Source: Moraxellaceae bacterium (lineage in GTDB: Bacteria; Pseudomonadota; Gammaproteobacteria; Burkholderiales; Rhodocyclaceae). Taken from it: DNA of 64,000 nucleotides. The stretch spans positions 1 through 64,000 of the forward strand of contig JAVHYF010000006.1 in assembly GCA_031119205.1 (NCBI GenBank), written 5' to 3'. A program made the position numbers and the translations under genes. Under the pieces are notes generated by a model, which was given only the letters and a program-made list of their open reading frames with translations, did not search any database and was not told where the DNA came from. Shown here in pieces: positions 57,719 through 64,000 of this stretch; position 1 is the stretch's first letter, and each line of letters opens with the position of its first letter.

Positions 57719-58245
57719 GCACAACCGGGGCCACAGCCCCCCGGTGGCCAGCCCCGCCGTGCAGCGGGGCTGGCTTCACCCTGGTCGAGGTGCTGGTGGT
57801 GATCGTCATCCTCGGCATCTTCGCCACGCTGACCACGCTCAGCATCGGCGCCGTGTTCGATCGCGACGCCCAGCACGAAACCCAGCGCCTGCGAAAGGTG
57901 CTGGAACTCGCCGGCGAGCGCGCCAGCATCCAGGGTAAGCCGCTGCGCGTGGAGTTCCTGCCACACGGCTATCGCTTCAGCACCTTCGACACCAACAACG
58001 AATGGCGCCTGCTGTTCGCGCCCGCTGAGTTTGCAGAACACAGCTGGCCGGAAGGAATGGTGCTGCAGCGTCTCGAAATCGGCGGTCAAGCCGTGGCAGC
58101 CCCCTATGTCCTGCAGTTCGGCAGCGAGCCACCGGAATTCCGCCTGCGCCTGCGCCAGGATGAGCAGCTGGTCGAACTGGCCGGCAGCATCACCGGCAGC
58201 GTCGACATCCGCCCCGCCGCAACCAGCGTGACGGCCGGACAATGA
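57715..58245 (+). CDS. gspH: Type II secretion system minor pseudopilin H (anomalous start)
   Basis: About 176 aa if a CTG at 57715 is used, overlapping the gspG stop. The frame has no ATG, GTG or TTG between the nearest upstream coding sequence and the helix. The prepilin site GFTLVEVLVVIVILGIFATLTTLS is intact, and the mature domain fits GspH. A GTG at 57744 begins MASPAVQRG, which would join the helix if one base in the GGGGCTGGC stretch were absent. Either a rare CTG start or a frameshift is likely. The end overlaps gspI by 4 nt. Confidence 0.8.
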   Translation: MSTTGATAPRWPAPPCSGAGFTLVEVLVVIVILGIFATLTTLSIGAVFDRDAQHETQRLRKVLELAGERASIQGKPLRVEFLPHGYRFSTFDTNNEWRLLFAPAEFAEHSWPEGMVLQRLEIGGQAVAAPYVLQFGSEPPEFRLRLRQDEQLVELAGSITGSVDIRPAATSVTAGQ

Positions 58246-58613
58246 AACGCACGGCCCTCCACGGACTGAGCCTGGTGGAGTGCCTGGTGGCCCTGGCAAT
58301 CCTGGCCATCGCCATCACGGCGGCGTACCGGTCCATCGCGGTCGCCGGCAGCCAGTCACAGGAATTGCGCGAACGCCTGCTGGCTGAGTGGGTGGCACAG
58401 GACCGCCTGGCCGAGCACCGCGCGCTGGAGCACTGGTTCGATCCAGTGGTGAATGAAGGCGAGGTGGAACAGGGCGGCATCCGTTTCCGCTACCGCGAGG
58501 AGTTCCGCACGACGGCTTATGCACCGAACAACCTGCGCCAGGTGAACGTGCAGGTCTTCCGCGCCGGCTCGGACCACGCGCTGGCGCGGATGACCGGGAT
58601 GATCACGCGATGA
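58242..58613 (+). CDS. gspI: Type II secretion system minor pseudopilin I
   Basis: 123 aa. Prepilin site LHG-LSLVECLVALAILAIAITAAYRS with Glu at +5, and the GspI domain with RLLAEWVAQDRLAEHRAL and RFRYREEFRTT. With GspJ and GspK it caps the pseudopilus. It overlaps gspH at the start and gspJ at the end by 4 nt each. Confidence 0.93.
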   Translation: MKRTALHGLSLVECLVALAILAIAITAAYRSIAVAGSQSQELRERLLAEWVAQDRLAEHRALEHWFDPVVNEGEVEQGGIRFRYREEFRTTAYAPNNLRQVNVQVFRAGSDHALARMTGMITR

Positions 58614-59191
58614 ACCGGCGCTCCGTCTTCTACGGGCAGCGTGGCCTCACCCTGGTGGAGCTGCTGGTCGCCATCGTCATCCTCGGCGTTCTGGGCCTCA
58701 TGTCCTATCGTGCCGTGGACCACGCCGCCACCAGCCGCGAACGTCTGGAGGCCGAGTACGCAGACTGGCGACAGCTGGCCCGCGCCTTCGCCCGCATGGA
58801 AGGCGATCTGCAGCAGATGGCTTCACGCGGCAGCACTCCGGACAGTACCCCGGCCCTGCGAGTCATCGCATTGCCCGGCGGGGGAAGCGTGCTGGTCTTC
58901 TGGCGCCAGGAGCCACAACAAGGGGCGCGACTCACCGGGCTGTCTTTCGACGGGCAACGCATCGAACTGCTGCGCTGGCCCACCGGCTCGAACGAGGACA
59001 CACCGCTGCGCGACACGCTGCTGAACAACGTGCGCAGCGTGGACTGGTCATTCGCTGCAGGCGCCCCGCTGGCATGGGCGCGCACCTGGCCCGCGGCCGG
59101 CAGCAATCCTGGCTCCCTGCCCAACGGTGTGCGCGTCGAAGTGGACTCGCAGCGTCATGGAAAGATCAGCCGTGTCTTCACGCTACGCTGA
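58610..59191 (+). CDS. gspJ: Type II secretion system minor pseudopilin J
   Basis: 193 aa. Prepilin site QRG-LTLVELLVAIVILGVLGLMSYRAVDH with Glu at +5; the GspJ domain includes RAFARMEGDLQQMASR and LPNGVRVEVDSQRHGKISRVF. It forms the pseudopilus tip with GspI and GspK. It overlaps gspI by 4 nt and gspK by 35 nt. Confidence 0.93.
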   Translation: MNRRSVFYGQRGLTLVELLVAIVILGVLGLMSYRAVDHAATSRERLEAEYADWRQLARAFARMEGDLQQMASRGSTPDSTPALRVIALPGGGSVLVFWRQEPQQGARLTGLSFDGQRIELLRWPTGSNEDTPLRDTLLNNVRSVDWSFAAGAPLAWARTWPAAGSNPGSLPNGVRVEVDSQRHGKISRVFTLR

Positions 59192-60134
59192 TCGCCTGCG
59201 CACCGGCTGGCAACGAGGCGCGGCGGTGGTCATGGCCATGCTGACCACGGCGCTGATCGCGGGCGTGGCCACTGCCGTCCTCGCCGACTATGGCCACGCC
59301 GTGCGTCACCTCTCCGGCCGCCACGACCAGGCCCAGGCACGCTGGCTGGCGCTCGGCGGTATGGATGCAGCCCGCTGGGCGATCTACGAAGACCAGCGCA
59401 TCGCCAACACGCAGAAGACCGACCACATCGGCGAACAATGGGCCATCAAGGTCCCGCCACAACCGTACGAGGAAGGCGAGGTCGCTGGCCAGATCATCGA
59501 CCAGTCGGGGCGCTTCAATCTCAATTCGCTCGTCATCAACGGCGTAGTGAACCCGCAGCAGGTCACCATCTTCGAACGCCTGCTCGTGTTGCTCGGCATT
59601 TCCTCCAGTCAGGCTCGCCAGCTTGGTGTTGCACTGGTCGACTGGATGGATAGCGACGACATCCCGCTGGGTCGCGATGACACCGAGAGCAACTGGTACC
59701 GCAGCCACCCCGGCCGCGCCGTGCCGCCCCAGGCCAGCCTGCTCGCGGTGGAGGAGCTGCGCAAGGTCCGCGGCTTCGAAGATCCGGCACTCCTTGCCCG
59801 CCTTCGCGATCATGTCAGCGCGGTGCCCGCCTCGGGCCTCGCCATCAACATCAATCTCGCGACACCCGAAGTGATCGCTGCATCCATCGGCATACAGACG
59901 CCCAACCCGCGGCTCGCGGGCCTGCGCAGCAACACTGTTCACGAAAGCGTCGCCGACTTCGTCGCCCGCCTGCCGACCGGAACCCAGTACCATACGCAAA
60001 ACCTCGACGTACGCAGCGAGTTCTTCCTGGTCATCGGCACCGGCAGTTGGGGCGAAGCCACCGTACGGATGGAAGGCCTGCTGCAGCGACAGCCCAACCG
60101 TCGCCCCGCCATCCTGTGGTATCGCAGCCTCTAG
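59157..60134 (+). CDS. gspK: Type II secretion system minor pseudopilin K (tip)
   Basis: 325 aa from the ATG at 59157; the frame is open ten codons further. The prepilin-like site is GWQRG-AAVVMAMLTTALIAGVATAVL, without the usual Glu at +5, as is normal for GspK. The large T2SSK domain follows, with QIIDQSGRFNLNSLV, DWMDSDDIPLGRDDTESNWY and SGLAININLATPEVI. GspK tops the tip complex and limits pseudopilus length. It overlaps gspJ by 35 nt. Confidence 0.94.
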   Translation: MERSAVSSRYADRLRTGWQRGAAVVMAMLTTALIAGVATAVLADYGHAVRHLSGRHDQAQARWLALGGMDAARWAIYEDQRIANTQKTDHIGEQWAIKVPPQPYEEGEVAGQIIDQSGRFNLNSLVINGVVNPQQVTIFERLLVLLGISSSQARQLGVALVDWMDSDDIPLGRDDTESNWYRSHPGRAVPPQASLLAVEELRKVRGFEDPALLARLRDHVSAVPASGLAININLATPEVIAASIGIQTPNPRLAGLRSNTVHESVADFVARLPTGTQYHTQNLDVRSEFFLVIGTGSWGEATVRMEGLLQRQPNRRPAILWYRSL

Positions 60135-60175
60135 CCGACGCGCACGATCATCGCCGCACAGTCAGATCGCATTCC

Positions 60176-61351
60176 ATGACGACCCTTCGTGTCCTCCTCT
60201 CCGAACACTGGCCCGACGAAGCCACCGCAGACTGGGTGCTGCTCGGCGATGACGGGCGGATCGCAGGCAGCGGCCGCGCCGAACCGCGTGACTGGCCGGC
60301 AGCGACCCGCACCGAAGCGATACTGCTTGGCCCGCAGACAGCCTGGCACACCGCTCGCGTCCCACGCGCCGGCCTGCGCGAACAGCAGCGCGCATTGCCA
60401 TTCGCGCTCGAGGAACAACTCCTGCGCGAACCCGACAGCCAGCACTTCACGGCTACCGACCGCGGCGTCGAGCAATGGGCTGTACTGGTTCTCGCCCGCG
60501 AGCGCATCCGTCGCATCACGGCCCAGTTTGTCGCCATCAATCGTCCGCTGGATGCGCTGTGGAGTGGCCTGCAATGTGTTCCGTTGGAGCCCGGCAGCTG
60601 GTCGCTCGCCCTGCATGGCGACGACCTGAGTCTTCGCACGGGTGCCCATGCAGCGCTGGCAGATCACCACGACGGCAACCTGCCCTGGCTGCTTGAAGCG
60701 GCCTGCCACAGCGCGCGCAGCGACGGCACGCTGCCCAGCCAGATCCTCGTTTTCGCCGAACACATGCCCTACCTGCCCACCTGGAGCGATGCGCTTGGCG
60801 TCCCGCTTACCGCGGCCGACACCTGGCAGTGGCACGCAGTGCCTGCAGACGCTGCCAATCTGCTGCACGGCGAGTTCGCACCCGCCCATCGTCGCCACGC
60901 CTGGCTCAGGCACCTCAAGCCAGCTGCTGCACTTGCTGCAGCGGTCATCGTCGGCCATCTCGCGCTGACCGTACTGGACGTATGGATACGTCGTGCGGAA
61001 CTGGGCAGCCTGCGCCGCGACATGCAGCAGCTGATGCTCCGCCAGTTGCCGAACACCCCCATCCTCGATCCGCAGGCCCAGCTACGTCAGGAGCTGGACA
61101 TCCAGCGCAATCGTCGCGGTCTTCTCAGTGATGCCGACGTTCTGTCCCTGCTCGCCGACCTGGCCATCGCGCTGGGTAACGATGCCCAGGGCGTATTGCA
61201 ATCGGCGCGTGCGGAACGCGGCGTCCTGTCCATCACACTGCCAGCGGGCCGGCTGGATACGACGACCCTGCGCACACGTCTTGCCACGCGCGGCATCGTC
61301 GCGACGCCCGTGGACGGCAGCCAGGGCGTCTTCCGCCTCAACCGGGGATGA
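60176..61351 (+). CDS. gspL: Type II secretion system inner-membrane protein L
   Basis: 391 aa from the ATG at 60176; the frame is open 43 codons more but that part overlaps gspK. A cytoplasmic actin-like domain (1-235, AWHTARVPRAGLREQQRALPFALEEQLL) is followed by a transmembrane helix near 250-270 (AAALAAAVIVGHLALTVLDVWI) and a periplasmic ferredoxin-like domain. GspL anchors GspE to the membrane. It overlaps gspM by 4 nt. Confidence 0.93.
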   Translation: MTTLRVLLSEHWPDEATADWVLLGDDGRIAGSGRAEPRDWPAATRTEAILLGPQTAWHTARVPRAGLREQQRALPFALEEQLLREPDSQHFTATDRGVEQWAVLVLARERIRRITAQFVAINRPLDALWSGLQCVPLEPGSWSLALHGDDLSLRTGAHAALADHHDGNLPWLLEAACHSARSDGTLPSQILVFAEHMPYLPTWSDALGVPLTAADTWQWHAVPADAANLLHGEFAPAHRRHAWLRHLKPAAALAAAVIVGHLALTVLDVWIRRAELGSLRRDMQQLMLRQLPNTPILDPQAQLRQELDIQRNRRGLLSDADVLSLLADLAIALGNDAQGVLQSARAERGVLSITLPAGRLDTTTLRTRLATRGIVATPVDGSQGVFRLNRG

Positions 61352-61851
61352 ACATGACCGCCATGAACAGTCCCCAGGCACTCACCAGCGCCATCACCTG
61401 GTGGCAACAGCGCGCAGCACGCGAGCGACTCCTCATTTCTGGTGCGCTGGTACTCCTCGTCATCGGTCTGCTGTGGACACTGCACAGCTGGAGCCAGCGC
61501 GAGGCACGCCGGCTTGACCGCAGCCTTCCGCTCGCACAGGCACAACTGCGCAGCATGCAGGACGACGCGGCAGAGCTCGATCGTCTGCGCGCCCAGCCCG
61601 AACAGACGCGTAGCGAAGCAGCCACCTGGGTCCCGGTGCTTGAAGACGCCGCACGGCGCCATGGTTTGGTGCTGGAGCTGCGCGGCGACATGGGCAGCAT
61701 TGCCGTCAGCGGCCAGGGGCAGTCCTTCGATGCCTTCTCGCGCTGGCTGGGTGACGCCCAGCGCGAACTGGGCCTGCGCGTATTCAGTCTGGAGCTGACG
61801 CGTGAGGCAGCAGGTGTGCGCATCGATGCCCGCCTCACCCCGCAAGGCTGA
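61348..61851 (+). CDS. gspM: Type II secretion system inner-membrane protein M
   Basis: 167 aa. One transmembrane helix lies near 28-47 (LLISGALVLLVIGLLWTLHSW) and a periplasmic ferredoxin-like domain follows (LRGDMGSIAVSGQGQSFDAFSRWLGDAQRELGLRVFSLEL). GspM pairs with GspL. It overlaps gspL by 4 nt and gspN starts 11 nt later. Confidence 0.93.
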   Translation: MNMTAMNSPQALTSAITWWQQRAARERLLISGALVLLVIGLLWTLHSWSQREARRLDRSLPLAQAQLRSMQDDAAELDRLRAQPEQTRSEAATWVPVLEDAARRHGLVLELRGDMGSIAVSGQGQSFDAFSRWLGDAQRELGLRVFSLELTREAAGVRIDARLTPQG

Positions 61852-61862
61852 ACATCGCCCGC

Positions 61863-62609
61863 ATGCTGCGCAAAGTCGTCTTCACCCTTGCGCTTGCGCT
61901 CCTGTTCGTCATGCTGCTGGCGCCGGCATCGGTCTGGGATGCGCGCCTGCGCAAGGCCACCGGCGGCAGCCTGGCCCTGCTCGATACCCAGGGCAGCGCG
62001 TGGAACGGTGACGCCCGCCTGGCCGTGCTTGACCCCGCCAACGGGCGCTGGCGCCCGGTTACCCGCCTGTCATGGTCCTTCGAACCACGACGTCTGCTCT
62101 CCGCGGAATTCCTGTGGCGCTTCAGCGTTGCAGATGGCGCGCCTTTCAGCCTCGCGGCCACGCCGGGCGGGGTCCGCGCGGAGGGTGTCAGCCTGCAGGT
62201 TCCGGCCCGCTTCGCGCTGGAGCGCATTCCCCACATGTTCGGCCGCGCGGGCTGGCGGGGCGATCTCAGCATCCAGATTCCCGGCCTGCTGTGCAGCTGG
62301 CGCGGCCGCTGCGATGGCAAGGCGCAGGCCACCTGGCGTGGCGCAGCTGCAGATCTTTTCCAGGGGCGCGCGCTCGGCGACTACCAGTTGCTCGCCAACG
62401 CCAGCGATGGCTCCGTAAGCCTTGCACTGCAGACGATCTCGGGTGACGTCCGCCTGAGCGGCACCGGCGAACTCGATCCCCAGGGGCGGCTGCGCGCAAG
62501 CGGCGTCGTGGAGGGCGACCCGGCCTTCGTCGGACGGCTGCCGAACATCGCGGGCCAGTGGGTCACGCAGGAAAGTCCGGCGCGCTTCCGCTTCAACGTC
62601 AGTTACTGA
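61863..62609 (+). CDS. gspN: Type II secretion system protein N
   Basis: 248 aa. One N-terminal transmembrane segment (about 5-24, VVFTLALALLFVMLLAPASVW) is followed by a periplasmic T2SSN domain (SAWNGDARLAVLDPANG, VTRLSWSFEPRRLLSAEFLWRF, GNIAGQW-like LPNIAGQWVTQESPARFRFN). GspN is present in only part of T2SS operons and its role is unclear. It is the last gsp gene; no prepilin peptidase gene follows. Confidence 0.88.
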   Translation: MLRKVVFTLALALLFVMLLAPASVWDARLRKATGGSLALLDTQGSAWNGDARLAVLDPANGRWRPVTRLSWSFEPRRLLSAEFLWRFSVADGAPFSLAATPGGVRAEGVSLQVPARFALERIPHMFGRAGWRGDLSIQIPGLLCSWRGRCDGKAQATWRGAAADLFQGRALGDYQLLANASDGSVSLALQTISGDVRLSGTGELDPQGRLRASGVVEGDPAFVGRLPNIAGQWVTQESPARFRFNVSY

Positions 62610-62790
62610 GCATCCACCGCGGCACCATGGACGCTTGGTCTTTGTCACGACCATCCGCTACCATGCGCGCCGTCCAGGCCGACTGCCGGACATTTGCATT
62701 GAACCTGGCTGCCTCCTGCGGGCAGCGAAGCACAAGAACATCCCGCCGGCTCCGTATCGGGGCCCGACGGGACGCTGCGGGGAGAGACAG

Positions 62791-64000
62791 ATGTTGCGGC
62801 AAGACACGACGGCACTCGCGCGTGCCGGAGAAGCACTGAACGAGCACGCAGGAATCGCCCCGGCCACGGCGCTGGACTACTGGCAACAGAAGCTGGCCGG
62901 AGCCCCCGGCCTGCTGCAGCTTCCCACGGATTTCCCGCGCCCCGCCCGGCAGGCACCCGAGCGCGCCACCCATCACTTTGCGTTCGGCCAGGCGCTGGCC
63001 AGCGCGCTGCGCGGAGACAGCGCCCCTCTCACGCTGCTCGCGAACCTTGTTGCCGGGCTGTCCATCCTGCTGTCGCGCTACAGCGCCAGCGATGATCTGT
63101 GCATTGCATGCAGGGCAGACAGCCTCGCCGGACTCACCCTGCCGATCAGGCTGGCGGGCCCCGGCACAAGCTACGCGAATCTCGTTGCACACACCCGCAA
63201 CGGCCTCGCCGATGCGGCCACCCATGCCGGCGGCAGCATCGAGCAACTGGTGCACGATCTGGCAGTCCCGCTGACGGACAGTCACGCGCCGCTGGCGCAG
63301 GTCGGCCTCAGCCTGTGCCCCGCCGGTATGGCACCAGCACATGAGGGCGACAGGCTGGACCTGCATCTCGTGATAGCCGATGACGCCGGACTCACCACCG
63401 AGCTGCGCTACGACCCGGCGCTGTTCCGGGCAAGCACTGCAGCACGCATGGCTGGACATCTGCAGCAGCTATTGCAAGCAGCCCTGCAGGATCCCGACCA
63501 GCATCCGGCCCGCCTGCCGATGCTGACGACAGATGAGTACCGCCAGATCGTAGTGGACTGGAATGCGACGAAAGCACCGCTTCCCGTCCAGTGCGTGCAT
63601 GACATCGTCGAGGAGCACGCACGCAAGGCGCCGCATGCCCCCGCAGTCGTGATCGGCACACAGGCACTGAGCTACGGCGAGTTGAACGCGCGCGCCAACA
63701 AACTCGCGCGCTACCTCCGCGATCACGGCGTAGGCCCGGATGTACTGGTCGGCGTATCAGTCAGCCGCTCGCTGGACATGATCGTCGGCATGCTGGGCAT
63801 CCTCAAGGCTGGTGGCGCCTATCTGCCACTGGACCCAAGCTACCCGGCGGACCGACTCGCCTACATGGTGGAGGACGCACGCCCTGCCTTGACGCTCACG
63901 CAGGAAGCCCTGTTGCCGAAACTGCCGGCAATGGACGCGCCGGCCGTCTGCCTTGACCGCGACTGGCACGCCATCGCCGGCTACAGCGACGCAGCACCCG
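62791..64000 (+). CDS. Non-ribosomal peptide synthetase, N-terminal part (truncated C domain, then A domain)
   Basis: 403 codons are in the window; the gene runs off the right edge. The ATG at 62791 has GGGGAGAG 4 nt upstream. Residues 25-245 are the C-terminal half of a condensation domain, starting at the LDYWQQKLAGAPGLLQLPTD linker and passing through PLTLLANLVAGLSILLSRYS. The N-terminal half with the catalytic HHxxxDG is absent. From about 268 an adenylation domain begins: A1-like LSYGELNARANKLARYL, A2 LKAGGAYLPLDPSYPADRLAYMVEDA; the A3 loop lies beyond the edge. The substrate cannot be read. It starts 181 nt after gspN; the frame upstream is open but shows no condensation-domain sequence. 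Confidence 0.85.
   Translation, partial: MLRQDTTALARAGEALNEHAGIAPATALDYWQQKLAGAPGLLQLPTDFPRPARQAPERATHHFAFGQALASALRGDSAPLTLLANLVAGLSILLSRYSASDDLCIACRADSLAGLTLPIRLAGPGTSYANLVAHTRNGLADAATHAGGSIEQLVHDLAVPLTDSHAPLAQVGLSLCPAGMAPAHEGDRLDLHLVIADDAGLTTELRYDPALFRASTAARMAGHLQQLLQAALQDPDQHPARLPMLTTDEYRQIVVDWNATKAPLPVQCVHDIVEEHARKAPHAPAVVIGTQALSYGELNARANKLARYLRDHGVGPDVLVGVSVSRSLDMIVGMLGILKAGGAYLPLDPSYPADRLAYMVEDARPALTLTQEALLPKLPAMDAPAVCLDRDWHAIAGYSDAAP

Noticed and set aside
57744-57938. 64-codon frame starting with GTG between gspG and gspH as a separate gene
   Set aside because: Only its first nine codons look meaningful (a prepilin leader); the rest is a shadow of gspH, so it is treated as part of the gspH start problem.
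62558-62839. Plus-strand frame across the gspN end and NRPS start
   Set aside because: Not in frame with either neighbour and shows no family sequence.

Overview
The window is a dense, GC-rich stretch of bacterial chromosome. It holds about 55 protein genes, long operons with 4-nt start/stop overlaps, and no rRNA, tRNA, CRISPR array or insertion sequence that I could see. Gene content and order (mltG-tmk-holB-pilZ, alr next to lplT, ygfZ followed by a DUF4936 gene, sigma-54-controlled flagellar genes, a complete gsp operon) suggest a motile Gram-negative betaproteobacterium, probably of the Rhodocyclales type. That placement is inference from gene content, not a phylogeny.

Layout: (1) 1-6200, minus strand: the 5' part of carB, carA with a promoter and attenuator-like leader, a large hybrid histidine kinase, and an acetylornithine-type aminotransferase. 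(2) 6263-19335: a flagellar cluster. On the minus strand are the two-component pair fleS-fleR and then fliE with its own sigma-54 promoter. On the plus strand are fliF-G-H-I-J and, after an antisense 2-oxoglutarate/Fe(II) oxygenase gene, fliK-L-M-N, with a second near-consensus sigma-54 promoter ahead of fliK. (3) 19573-21633: a 52-aa acidic protein gene on the plus strand, then a minus-strand cassette of lipoprotein, DUF6496 protein, short-chain dehydrogenase and proline-rich protein. (4) 21820-29159: xpt with a leader that can form alternative hairpins. Facing it is a minus-strand operon reading ppx, an Mla/MCE-type lipid transport set (STAS-permease, ATPase, MCE protein, auxiliary lipoprotein), tatD and ydfG.

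(5) 29333-35000: divergent ppk1 preceded by a three-repeat Pho box, then a sensor kinase coupled to a periplasmic-binding-protein lipoprotein. (6) 35113-40842: pilZ, holB, tmk and mltG (minus), then ygfZ, a DUF4936 gene and a DUF4399 gene (plus). (7) 40864-51515: parE, a degenerate HD-GYP protein, and a minus-strand run reading LysR regulator, alr, radA, tpiA, dnaQ and a secreted protein, with lplT divergent. (8) 51650-62609: a full type II secretion operon, gspC to gspN. (9) 62791-end: the start of a non-ribosomal peptide synthetase gene whose condensation domain lacks its catalytic N-terminal half.

Most genes are ordinary housekeeping, motility and secretion genes. The points most worth following are the truncated-condensation NRPS beside the secretion operon, the start anomaly of gspH, the oxygenase gene inserted antisense in the flagellar cluster, the binding-protein/kinase pair with no adjacent regulator, the degenerate HD-GYP protein, the unusual triose-phosphate isomerase, and several regulatory leaders (carA, xpt, ppk1, fliE, fliK). 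I found no clearly new multi-gene system.
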